Of a stretch of 64,000 nucleotides of DNA, positions 8,597-23,400 are shown one piece after another (the first letter of the stretch is position 1; every line of letters starts with the position of its first letter). The notes below the pieces were generated by a model. That model was not told the origin of the DNA. It searched no databases and saw nothing but the letters and a program-made list of their open reading frames with translations. The DNA is from Lysobacterales bacterium (GTDB lineage: Bacteria; Pseudomonadota; Gammaproteobacteria; Xanthomonadales; Ahniellaceae). The DNA is taken from contig JADJCM010000003.1 of assembly GCA_016703225.1 (NCBI GenBank), positions 310,001 to 374,000 of the forward strand. Direction: 5' to 3'. The translations under genes and the position numbers were made by a program.

Positions 8597-9908
8597 ATGG
8601 TTGGTGCGAGGTTGTGTGCGTGTGTCGGTTGCTTGTGGCTCGGTTGGAGCAGTGTCGCGGGTGCAGACCCGATCCTGGCGGGGCGAATCCTGAATCCGGT
8701 GACGAGCGCGGAACCCGTCGCTGGAACCAGTTATCCGGCGGTGTCTGGGGACGGCCGCTTTCTCTTCTTCGTGTCTTCGTCGAACAACCTTGGCGTCGTC
8801 TCGAATGGCGCGCTGAATCTGTATCGCGCCGACATGGCTGCGGCGACGCCGGCCAATCTGTCGCTGGCCTTGGCGCTGCCGTGGCTCGGTAATGGCAATA
8901 CCTACTCGCCATCGGCATCGAACAGCGGAACGGTGGTCGCGTTCGAGACCTTGGCAACCAATCTTGGTGGCACACAGGGCGGCTTCAGCGACGTCTATGT
9001 CAGTTACCAGATCTCGCTGCCGCAGGACGAAATCGGGTTCGAGACGCAGCTGGTCAGTCGCGGCATGGGTGGCCAGGCGCCAAACGGGGCGTCGCGTCAT
9101 GCCTCGATTTCCGGCGATGGCCGCGTTGTCGTGTTCTGGTCGGATGCATCGAACCTGGTGGCCGCAGATACCAATGGTGCGCCGGACATTTTCGTCGTCG
9201 ACGTCGACGTTTCCGATGCTGGGGCCGATCGAACGCATCAGCGTGACCTCGAGCGAAGCGCAGATCCCCGGCTACAGTCGCGCGCTTTCCAACAACGCAC
9301 TGTCGAACGATGGGCGTTATGTCGTGTTCTCCGCCGATGCCGAACTCGATGGCGCCCACCCTGGAAACCTGGAAGACGTGTACCTGCGCGACCGCACTGC
9401 AGGGACGACCACCTTGCTCAGTCGCGCCAGCAACGGCACGCCGCTCACTTCTTCGTCCGACCAGCCTTCGATCTCGCCGAACGCCCGCTATGTTGCGTTC
9501 CGTTCGCTGCAGGCCGGCACCAGCATGGTGTTCCTGCGCGACCGTCAGCTCAACACGACCGTCAACATTCCGGCGCCGCCGACCGCGACGGTGTGCCAGG
9601 AGCCGCAGGTCAGCAACGATGCCGACATCGTCATGCAGTGCGAGAGCAGCCTCGGCGGCGTCTCGCGGCAAGCCTGGTTCGTGCAGGGCAGCGACGGTGC
9701 CAGCTTCCGACTCAGCAGCACACCGGCGAACGCGAATGGCAACAACATCTCCGGCGACCTGACCGACCTCAGCGACAACGGCGACGTGCTGGTATTCGAC
9801 TCGGACGCATCCGACCTCGACCCCGGCGACGGCAACACCCACACCGATGTCTTCGTCGCCATCGAGGAGGAACTGCTCTACGCAATATTCAGCGATGGGT
9901 TCGAGTAG
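8597..9908 (+). pseudogene. Secreted PD40/TolB-like beta-propeller protein, frameshifted at 9221-9224
   Basis: The gene reads from ATG 8597 (GGGAG six bases upstream; ATG 8591 is an alternative) through a signal peptide ending VAGA, then repeats typical of PD40 beta-propellers: SGDGRFLFFVS, SGDGRVVVFWS. Near 9221 the frame changes by one base and the same repeat type continues: SNDGRYVVFSA, SPNARYVAFRS, SDNGDVLVFDS. Removing one G from GGGG at 9221-9224 restores a continuous protein of about 436 residues, reading DAGPIERISV across the join. It ends IFSDGFE, like its upstream neighbour. A homopolymer error in the sequence is at least as likely as a real mutation. Exported; function unknown. 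Confidence 0.7.
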
Positions 9909-9940
9909 ACGGGCGCGCTGAACGTCGCGATATCGTGGGT

Positions 9941-9965
9941 CGGCATCGCGCCGCACGCGGCGCTC

Positions 9966-9969
<4 letters not shown>
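9941..9969. repeat. Single GTAGGAG-type palindromic repeat at the end of metH
   Basis: On the minus strand this reads GTAGGAGCGCCGCG then TGCGGCGCGATGCCG, a short GC-rich stem-loop with the GTAGGAG head seen in the repeats at 10594 and 27623. The TAG of the head is the stop codon of metH. Confidence 0.6.
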
Positions 9970-13810
<3,841 letters not shown>

Positions 13811-13814
<4 letters not shown>

Positions 13815-14737
13815 GCCTTGCGCGCCAGCAGCGTGAGCACTTCGAAGTTCGGCGCGCGCTTCTCGCGCGAGCTGACTTCGCAGTCGATGACCTCAAGACC
13901 CGCTTTCTTTGCGAGCTTGCGCAATTCATCGACGGTGAATCCGAGATTGCAGTGATCGAACTCCTCGGCCGCGGCTTTGTGCGCGTGCCGGTTCAGCGTC
14001 AGCGCCAGCAGCCGACCGCCCGGACGCAGTACGCGCGCAGCTTCGCGCACCGCGACGGCGGGCTGTTCGGAGTAGGTGAGGGCATGCATCAGCAACACCA
14101 GGTCGAACCTGGCATCGGGCAGGTCGAGTGCGTGCATGTCGCCATGCTCGACGCGGACGTGGCGCAGCGGCCTCAGGCGTTCGCGCGCCGAACTGATCAC
14201 GCGCTCGCTGGCATCGACGCAGAGGATGGACTTCGCATGCGGCGCCAGCAATTCGGCGAGCACGCCGTCGCCGGAGGCGACATCGAGCACGTCGCCGAGT
14301 TCGACCAGATGCATGACGCCGCGCGCCAGCGCTTCCCACGTTCGTCCGGGCGAGTAATGGCGTTCCATGTCGCCGGCCACCGCGTCGGACCAGCCTTCGG
14401 ACTTGGCGCGCTTGGCCAGCACCGCCGGCAAGCGGCGCGCGTCGTCTTCGAGCACCGAGTCGTCGATGGCGCTGCGCATCGTGCGCCACAACTGCGCGTG
14501 GCGATCGTCGATCTCGGCATTGAAACGGTAGTACGCAGAGACGCCGGCGCGGCGGTCGCGCACCAGGTCAAGTTCCTTGAGCTTGGCCAGGTGCGTCGAC
14601 ACGCGCGGCTGCGCCAGCTGGGTGATCGCGGCCAGTTCGGCAACGGTCAACTCCTCGGCCTCGAGCAGCACCAGCAGGCGCACCCGGGTGGCGTCGGACA
14701 GGGTCCGGAACAGGCTGGAGAGAGCGGTCAGATCCAT
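13811..14737 (-). CDS. ArsR-family regulator fused to a SAM-dependent methyltransferase, coupled to metH
   Basis: 308 residues from ATG 14737. Residues 1-90 are an ArsR winged helix (LSDATRVRLLVLLE, LAQPRVSTHLAKLKELDLV). Residues ~130-300 are a class I methyltransferase with the SAM motif VLDVASGDG, then LCVDASE and LVLLMHALTY. The stop overlaps the metH start. ArsR-type repressors that sense S-adenosylhomocysteine (SahR) control methionine-cycle genes in Proteobacteria; the position directly before metH makes a similar role likely here, but the fused enzyme domain might instead act on a substrate or serve as the SAM/SAH sensor. An A/T-rich palindrome lies just upstream, suggesting autoregulation. 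A longer reading with an earlier start (14947) overlaps the divergent gene and is less likely. Confidence 0.85.
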
Positions 14738-14738
14738 G

Positions 14739-14763
14739 TTTATCGTTGTATCGCGATATAAAG
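14739..14763. promoter_or_regulatory. A/T-rich palindromic operator candidate for the ArsR-metH operon
   Basis: TATCGCGATA at 14749-14758 is a perfect 10-base palindrome, flanked by TTTAT on the left and TATAAAG on the right. It starts 2 bases before the regulator's ATG (14737, minus strand). Position and symmetry fit a site for the ArsR-type protein; the promoter elements may overlap it. Confidence 0.55.
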
Positions 14764-14845
14764 ATGCGACACGGTAGAGCGCCGCGTGCGGGAGGTCAAT
14801 CGCAGGAGAATTGCGCACCATACGTATGACGGCTCGGTGGTTCGC

Positions 14846-14851
14846 TAGAAT
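14846..14851 (+). promoter_or_regulatory. -10 box (GCTAGAAT type) of the acyl-CoA dehydrogenase gene
   Basis: TAGAAT within CGCTAGAATTGGC, about 60 bases before the ATG. The same GCTAGAAT context precedes carA and carB in this window. No good -35 hexamer is visible. Confidence 0.4.
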
Positions 14852-14912
14852 TGGCGGCCGTCGTGGCACCCAGTGCGCGCGAGCCCTCCCCGAAAACCCA
14901 GCGAGATCGACC

Positions 14913-16073
<1,161 letters not shown>

Positions 16074-16113
16074 TTGGCGAGGCCGCGGCGGAAGCCGGCA
16101 CTGCGGGGCCTTT

Positions 16114-17919
16114 TCAGGTCAACCTGTTTCCCGCGCTGTCGATTTCGCGAAATGAGCCGGCGGCGAGGTCGTGGGCCACTCGAGCATAGGCTCGATCGGC
16201 GACCAGTTTCCCCTGTCCGTTGACGAACAGGCAGCGTTCGGTCGTGGCGCTGGTCCACACCAGCTTCGCACGCTGGCAACGGCCATGGTCGTCGGGCAGT
16301 TCGAACCACCGCCCAGGCGTGAGTTGGCGAACCTGACGCAACGCATCGGTGAAACTCGGGGCGGCGAGGTGCGCTGTAGCCGGCGTTGCGGTCGTTGCTT
16401 CTGTACATGACTCGGGCTCATCTTGCGCTGCAAGTGCAGCATCGACCGAGGCCCCTTCGATCGCCCCAATCTCGGTCGCCACCTGGGCAGGTGGGGTGAG
16501 CGACAGCAGGTGTTCGCAGTGGTCGCTGAAGCCGCGCACCACGCGGTTGGCTTCATGGTCGACGATACGGGCGGAGTGCAGCGCCGAGCGCAGCGATTCG
16601 CCGATCGCGGGCAGCATCTCACGCCAGTGCGCCTGTTCGCTTCGCGCGGACTCAGGATCGAGCGCCCAGCCGATGTCCCGCACCAGCTTGCAGGCGTTGC
16701 GCCACTCAGTTGAGCTTTCGCCGCGACGTGCATGCACCGCCTGAAGGTGTCGGCGCAGCGGGCCGCGCATCACTTCGCAGATGCTCTGCGGCACGTGCGC
16801 TTGGTCGATCACGCCGCCGAGCACGGCATCCGCGGAATGTTCCGCGGCGGCGCGAAGCTCGCGCGCGCGGGTCAGTTCGGCACTGCGACGTTCGGCAATT
16901 TCCAGACGACGGCGTTCGCGAGCAAGTTCCCGTTCCTGCGTTTCGGCGGGCACCGCGTTGGCTTGTTCAGGCTCCAGCGCTGGCGTGGAGGCGGCCTCGG
17001 GGGCGGCATCCGCGCCATTCTGGGACAGCCACTCCGCCACCTGTGCCATGAGGGCGTTCAGGTCGGTGCCGGAAATTGCTGCCGCGGATGCGGCCGCAAC
17101 GGCTTGGGTTGCCGCAGCAGCGGGCGGGGACGCTGGCGGCGCGGGGCCTCGTGAAACGGCGGGGGTTGCGCGCAGTTGCGGAAGCACGCCGTGCGCCAGC
17201 AATGCCGAGTTTGCGAACTCAAGCACCGGTTCCATCGCATTTGCGAGATTTCGCTCCAGTTGCTTGAGCACGAGCAGCCGGGATTCCATGCCGAGTTCGA
17301 TCGGAGCGATTGCGGCGCGGCACATGTGCGCGATGGCTGCGCCGCAAAACGGGCTGGTCATGCTCTCATTGAGCCCGAGCAACACTTGCAGCCGACGCCG
17401 CACCTGATGGCGGACGCGTGATGCCACGTCCTCGCAACACGTGCCTATGCGAAGCAGTGCCAGGTCCAGCTCGAGATCCTCATCTGCGACCAAGTGAAGT
17501 TCGCCGCCCCCTCGCTTGGCGGCTTCGTTCCCGGGCAACGGCTGGCCCATGTTGCGGAATGCGTGCCGGCAGGCTGTGCGGAAACGATTGGCAGCGATGT
17601 CGCGGTCATCGCGGAGCTGTCTCTGGTCGTCGAAGTACTGCGCCTGACGCATGCCGTTGTTCGCTTGCTGCGCACGACCAAAGAGAACTTCGTCGCATGC
17701 GGACAGCGTGTCCAGCAATACAGCGACCAGAATCCGGGTAGTGCGTGTCTCGATGTCGAGGAGCACATTGGACCGAGGCTGCTGGACTGGCCCCGTGTCA
17801 AGTTCGACCCTGTCTTCCATCGCTTCGGCCCGCACTTGGATGGCGTCAGGATACCAACCGACACGAGATTGTTGTATGTCAACCGCGGCAATCGACTGAC
17901 GCCACGACCCTGACCTCAT
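16114..17919 (-). CDS. DUF1631 family protein (short paralogue)
   Basis: 601 residues from ATG 17919; ATG 17820 is an alternative, as similarity to the upstream paralogue starts about residue 55. Matching blocks include QYFDDQRQLR, the PLRRHLQAVHARRGE segment and the C-terminal KLVWTSATTERCLFVN. The last is a PilZ-like basic/aromatic motif found in DUF1631 proteins. A low-complexity alanine/proline segment (about 265-310) and a charged helix (RELARERRRLEIAERR) separate the two conserved ends. No catalytic residues are evident. It lies 48 bases downstream of the longer paralogue on the same strand, so the pair is probably one transcript born by duplication. Cytoplasmic; function not established. 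Confidence 0.75.
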   Translation of the reverse strand: MRSGSWRQSIAAVDIQQSRVGWYPDAIQVRAEAMEDRVELDTGPVQQPRSNVLLDIETRTTRILVAVLLDTLSACDEVLFGRAQQANNGMRQAQYFDDQRQLRDDRDIAANRFRTACRHAFRNMGQPLPGNEAAKRGGGELHLVADEDLELDLALLRIGTCCEDVASRVRHQVRRRLQVLLGLNESMTSPFCGAAIAHMCRAAIAPIELGMESRLLVLKQLERNLANAMEPVLEFANSALLAHGVLPQLRATPAVSRGPAPPASPPAAAATQAVAAASAAAISGTDLNALMAQVAEWLSQNGADAAPEAASTPALEPEQANAVPAETQERELARERRRLEIAERRSAELTRARELRAAAEHSADAVLGGVIDQAHVPQSICEVMRGPLRRHLQAVHARRGESSTEWRNACKLVRDIGWALDPESARSEQAHWREMLPAIGESLRSALHSARIVDHEANRVVRGFSDHCEHLLSLTPPAQVATEIGAIEGASVDAALAAQDEPESCTEATTATPATAHLAAPSFTDALRQVRQLTPGRWFELPDDHGRCQRAKLVWTSATTERCLFVNGQGKLVADRAYARVAHDLAAGSFREIDSAGNRLT

Positions 17920-17967
17920 GCTGGCGCCACGCTTGTTCGCACTGTCAACCGATGCGGTCCGGCGTCC

Positions 17968-20193
17968 TCATGCGGCGCGACTGCGTTGCGCCGTCACGAG
18001 CCTCAGCTTCACGGCTTCGAGGGCGCGCTGGAACAATGGTGCCTCTTCGATCGGCTTGAGATGTCCAAGCATCCACTCGCTGGCCAGATTCTGGAAAGTA
18101 CGGTCTGCGATCATCTGACCGTTGCGGTTCACGAACAGGCAGCGTTGCGAAATGGCGCTGTTCCAGATGAGCTTTGCGCGCTGGGTTTCTCCCTTGCCAT
18201 CAAGCAGTTCGACCCAGTTGCCGACCACCAGGTTGCGTACCTTGTCCAGTGCGTCGCCGTATGTGATGCCGGTTTTTGCAGCGTGCTCGATGATCTCTGC
18301 CGGCGGCATCTCGGCCTCGGCATCCACCTGCGGCGCAGGCGCATCCGGCATCGTTTCTGGGTCAATCCGGGTGAATGAATCGGGCGTTGCGCCGGGCGCC
18401 AGTTGGGTGGCTGCGACCAGGTCGCGGTAGCGATTGCGGAACTCGACAACGACACCGTCGATGTCGTTGTCGTGCATGCCTACTGCAGTGAGCGCGCCGC
18501 GCAGCGCGGTTACGATGTTCGGCAGCATCGCCTGCCAGTGCGCGCGCTCGACCGAGATCGTTTCCGGATCGAAACTCCAGACGATGTCGCGAACCAACTT
18601 CTTTGCTGACTTCCAGTCTTTCGAGTCCTCGCCGCGACGGGCATGGACCAGCTCCAGGTGCCGGCGCAGCGGGCCGTTCAGCAGAGTGCCGACGACCGGG
18701 GGAACCGGTGTCTGGTCGAGTACCTCGGCGATCGTCTGCTGGCTGGTGCGTTGCGCTGCAATCCTGCGTTCCTGCGCCTGTGCGGCCTCGGCGGAGCGCT
18801 TTTCCAGCAGCTGCGAACGCTTCTGTTCGCCGGCGATGAATGCACGCAGGTCCTGCTGCACGCGCTCAACGCCCTCCGGATCGAGTTCGCTCTCGGCGAC
18901 CGCGTTGGCGACCGCACTCTTGATTTGACCGAGCACACGCCCGTCTCGATCACTGTCCGCCGACCACGAACGACCGATTTCGGCGGCGCTCTCCATCAGC
19001 GCTCGCAGCGGATGCTCGGAACCATTGAACAACTGCGCTCCGCGTAGCGCGCTGCGCAGCAGCGGCATCCGCAGTGGCGTGAGCGACTGCTGGACTTCCC
19101 TGGGCAGGGACTCGTCGCGGGCGACGAAATCGAACATCAGTGACACCAGATCGATGGCATTTTCCACGGGCTCGGCCAACGTCGAAGCGCCTGGCTGCCC
19201 ATTTGGACCTGCGCTCAGCATGCCGCGAACGGCCTGCGCAAACTGGTTGCTGTCCAGAGTGCCGGGATCGCGCAACTGGCTCAGTTTCTTGTCGGCGGCG
19301 GTTGCATCGACTTCAGGCGCTTGGCCATCGCTGCTGGGTTGGCGCGGTCGTGAAGCGGTCAGAAGGCGGGTAATCTCGCTGGCGAGAGCGCCCAGATCGA
19401 TTTGCGGTGCCGCCGCGAGCTGTGGCGCCGGCACAGCCGGGGCTTCTGCCGCTGGACGCGTCGGTTCACTGGCCCGTCGCGCATAGGTGAGCTTGATCTC
19501 GGGCAGTACGCCGGCCTCGTACAGCAGCTTGTTTCCATCCTGAACCGCATCTGTGCTGCCATCGGCAACACCGCGTTCGATGCGCTTCAGCAGCACCAGC
19601 CGCGATCCGATTCCGATGGGCAAGCTGGCGACCGCCACTTTCACGAACTCGGCGATCATGGCGCCGGACAGCGGCATCAGGGTGTCGGCTTCGGCACGGC
19701 GGAATAGGTGCTGCAGCCGTCGGGTGAGTTCCAGGCGCGGTCGCGTCGCGCTCTCGTCGCATCGTGCGGCAATGCGCGACAACGCGAGCGAGAGCTCGAG
19801 TTCACCCTCGTCGACCAGGCTGAGCTCGGCTTCGGTTGCTTCGGCTGGGTTGCTGGCCTTCAGCAGCTGTCGACCGTTGCCATAGAGCGTGAAGGCGCTT
19901 CGCAGCGCACCGTCGAAACGTTCGGCGGCGCCATCACGAGTGCGTCGCAGCGCGCGCACGTCGTCGAAATATTGCTGCCTGAGGTTGCCGTCGGGTGCCT
20001 TCTCCGACATCTCGAACAGCACGTCGTCGATCTCGGAGAAAGCGCGCACCACCGCCGGTGTCAACTGCGACGAGGCAAGGTCGCGCAGGCTTGCCAGCAA
20101 CTTGAGCGCGGCGCTCGCCGCGTCGGAGCTCGCGTTCCCGGCATCGGAGAGTGGGCGACGCGCGTTGATGTCGACGATGTTGGCGCTGCTCAT
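17968..20193 (-). CDS. DUF1631 family protein (long paralogue)
   Basis: 741 residues starting MSSANIVDINARRP; the earlier frame opening lacks support. Conserved blocks are QYFDDVRALRRTRDG, LRLELT-type helices around residues 140-210, GPLRRHLELVHARRGE and the C-terminal NWVELLDGKGETQRAKLIW with SQRCLFVNRNGQ. The last resembles the PilZ-like end described for DUF1631. PilZ relationships make a link to c-di-GMP or motility conceivable, but nothing in the sequence proves it. It is the first gene of the two-gene minus-strand unit. The 240 bases upstream separate it from the divergent glutamate dehydrogenase. Confidence 0.8.
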   Translation of the reverse strand: MSSANIVDINARRPLSDAGNASSDAASAALKLLASLRDLASSQLTPAVVRAFSEIDDVLFEMSEKAPDGNLRQQYFDDVRALRRTRDGAAERFDGALRSAFTLYGNGRQLLKASNPAEATEAELSLVDEGELELSLALSRIAARCDESATRPRLELTRRLQHLFRRAEADTLMPLSGAMIAEFVKVAVASLPIGIGSRLVLLKRIERGVADGSTDAVQDGNKLLYEAGVLPEIKLTYARRASEPTRPAAEAPAVPAPQLAAAPQIDLGALASEITRLLTASRPRQPSSDGQAPEVDATAADKKLSQLRDPGTLDSNQFAQAVRGMLSAGPNGQPGASTLAEPVENAIDLVSLMFDFVARDESLPREVQQSLTPLRMPLLRSALRGAQLFNGSEHPLRALMESAAEIGRSWSADSDRDGRVLGQIKSAVANAVAESELDPEGVERVQQDLRAFIAGEQKRSQLLEKRSAEAAQAQERRIAAQRTSQQTIAEVLDQTPVPPVVGTLLNGPLRRHLELVHARRGEDSKDWKSAKKLVRDIVWSFDPETISVERAHWQAMLPNIVTALRGALTAVGMHDNDIDGVVVEFRNRYRDLVAATQLAPGATPDSFTRIDPETMPDAPAPQVDAEAEMPPAEIIEHAAKTGITYGDALDKVRNLVVGNWVELLDGKGETQRAKLIWNSAISQRCLFVNRNGQMIADRTFQNLASEWMLGHLKPIEEAPLFQRALEAVKLRLVTAQRSRAA

Positions 20194-20433
20194 GGACGTG
20201 CCCCGATTCCTAGGCGCAACTTTAATCCGCTGGTCGCCGGAAAGTGTGCGGTCATTCACAAATTCGGCAAACTCTGACGCGCCGCGTCAGTGTCACAAAC
20301 GACAACAATTTCAGGGGTTTGCGACCAAAGGTTGCCCGGAGTGACAAGCTTGGTGAGCATTCGCTTTCAAACGCTTGTTTCTCTGGCTCTGGTTTCGCGC
20401 CAGCCGCTATCCTTCGCGCCCCTTGCAGGTCAT

Positions 20434-23400
20434 ATGGTTGTGAACGTCATGCCCGAGAAAAATGCGCTGGTCGACGCGATCGTCGCCGGATTGAAATCGG
20501 AGTTCAGCGCCGCCCGCCTGGGTGTGGCGGAGACGTTCGCGACGCTGCTGCTGCGGCGAGTTCCGGATGAGGACATGGCGGCTCGTGAGGTCGCTGACTG
20601 GGCCGGCCTGGTACGCGATGCGCTCGACTTCATCCAGGTGCGCAGCGGCGATCGGGAGGCGGTGCGCGTGTACAACCCGAGTCGCGCGGAACACGGCTGG
20701 GAGTCGACGCATACCGTGGTCCAGGTGCTCACCGACGACATGCCGTTCCTGGTCGATTCGGTGACCATGGCAATCGCTGGCTGCGACAACCTCGTGCACG
20801 CGGTGATGCATCCGGTGCTGCAGGTGGACCGTGACGCGGGTGGTCACGTGCTCGGCATGCACGAAGAGGCCGCTTCCGGCGCGCGTGGGCGCATCGAGTC
20901 GTTCATGCATTTCGAGATCGACCGTCGCGCCGACCCCGAGGAAATGGCGCGCGTGTCCGAGACCGTGCTGTTGGCCTTGCACGACGTACGCGCCTGCGTG
21001 CGCGACTGGTCGGCGATGCGCGCGCGCATGCACACCATCGCCGGAGAACTGGCTTCGCGGCGACTGCCGGTGGACGCCGAGGCGCGCGCCGAGTTGCAGG
21101 AGTTCCTGCGCTGGGCGGCAGACGACCATTTCACCTTCCTCGGTTATCGCGAGTACCGCACGGTACGCGACAGCGGTGAGGGCATGTTGCTCACGGTCGA
21201 AGGTTCCGGTCTCGGCATCCTGCGCGATGCCGAAGCCAAGACGCGTCCGCTGAAATCACTGTCGGCGCGCGATGTACCGGCCAGCGAGGGCGGCAAGGTC
21301 GTGATTCTGACCAAGACCAATGCGCGCTCGAACGTGCATCGTCCCGGCTACATGGACTACATCGGCATCCTCAGCTTCGACGAGCAGGGAGTCCCGGTTT
21401 CCGAGGAGCGCTTCCTCGGCCTGTTCACCTCGTCGGCTTATACCGCTCGGCCGTGGGATATCCCGCTAGTGCGCAAGAAATACGAGTCGGTGATGCGCGA
21501 CTCCGGGCTCAAGCCGGCCGGGCACAGCGGCAAGGCCTTGCGCCACATTCTTGAAACCCTGCCGCGCGACGAGATGCTGCAGGCCGCCACTGGTGAACTG
21601 TTCGATACCGCGATGGCGGTGCTGGCGCTGCAGGAGCGAGCACGCACGCGCCTGTTCCTGCGCCGCGACGTCTACGGGCGATTCTATTCCTGTCTTGTGT
21701 TCCTGCCGCGTGACCGCTTCACGCAAACCGTGCGCGAGGGCGTCGAAGTACTGCTGCGCGAGGCGCTCTGCGGCGAACGCGTGGACTCCACCGCGCACGT
21801 CGGCGATGAAGTGCTGGCGCGCCTGCATCTGACCGTGCGCCCGAAGGCCGGCGCCCATGTTGAAGTCGATGCCGCTCAGCTGGAGGCGCGCATCGCCCAG
21901 ATCGTGCGCAACTGGTACGACGAGTTGCGTGACCTGCTGGTGGCGCGACATGGCGAGGAGCGCGGCCTGAAGCTCGCCGCCAAGTACGGCAAGGCCCTGC
22001 CGGGGGGATACATCGAGGCCAGTTCCACCGAGGTTGCTGCAGCCGACGTCGACACTTGTGCGTCGCTGAAGAGTTCGGACGACTTGCGTCTGGGGCTTTA
22101 CCATGCGCCCGGCGACGACAGTCGCCTGCGCCTGAAGCTGTTCCGCTTCGGTGCCCCGATCGCGCTCTCGGAAGCGCTGCCGATGATGGAGAACATGGGA
22201 CTGCGCGTGCTCTCCGAGCACCCTTACGAAATGGCGTTGACCGGTGGCGCGCGCATCTTCATCCAGGATTTCGAGGTGCAGTCGCAGGCAGCCGGTATCG
22301 CCGTCGATCCAGCCGTGGTGCGCGAGGCGTTCCAGGCCGCGTTCGAGCGCACCTGGCGCGGCGAGGTCGAGAGCGACGGCTTCAACCGGCTGATCCTGTC
22401 GGCGCAGATGGACTGGCGCCAGGTTGCGATGTTGCGCGGATACTGCAAGTACCTGCTGCAGACCGGCGTGCCGTTCTCGCAGGCCTATATGGAAGAAGCG
22501 CTGAACCGTTACCCGCACATCGCTCGGCAACTCGCCGAACTGTTCGAAGCGCGCTTCGATCCGGCACGCACCGATCGCACGGTGCAGATGGATGCCGCTT
22601 CGAAAGCGCTGAAGCTGATGCTCGACAGCGTCGCCAGCCTCGACGACGACCGCATCCTGCGCAGCTTCATCAGCGTGATCCAGGCCACGTTGCGCACCAA
22701 CTACTACCAGCTCAAGCACGACAAGGCGCGCGACTACCTGTGCTTCAAGTTCGATCCGGCCAAGCTGCCGGATCTGCCCAAGCCGCGCCCGTATCGCGAG
22801 ATCTTCGTGTACTCGGCGCGTGTCGAGGGGGTGCATTTGCGCTTCGGACCGGTGGCCCGTGGCGGGCTGCGCTGGTCGGACCGGCGCGAAGACTTCCGTA
22901 CCGAGGTGCTGGGTCTGGTCAAGGCGCAGATGGTCAAGAACACGGTGATTGTGCCGGTCGGCGCCAAGGGCGGTTTTTTCGTCAAGAAGCCGCCGATCGG
23001 CGGCGACCGCGACGCCCAGCTCGCCGAAGGCATCGCCTGCTACCGCATCTTCATCAATGCATTGCTCGACATCACCGACAACTTCGTCGAAGGCAAACTG
23101 GCCCATCCGCAGCTGGTGGTGCGCCATGATGGCGACGATCCTTATCTGGTGGTCGCGGCCGACAAGGGCACCGCGACGTTCTCCGACATCGCCAACTCGA
23201 TTTCGCTCGAGCACGACTTCTGGCTCGGCGATGCGTTCGCATCGGGCGGCTCGGTCGGCTACGACCACAAGGGCATGGGCATCACCGCCAAGGGCGGATG
23301 GGAGTCGGTCAAGCGTCACTTCCGTGCGCTCGGTGCCGATTCGCAGTCGCAGGACTTCACTTGCGTCGGCGTCGGCGACATGTCCGGCGACGTGTTCGGC

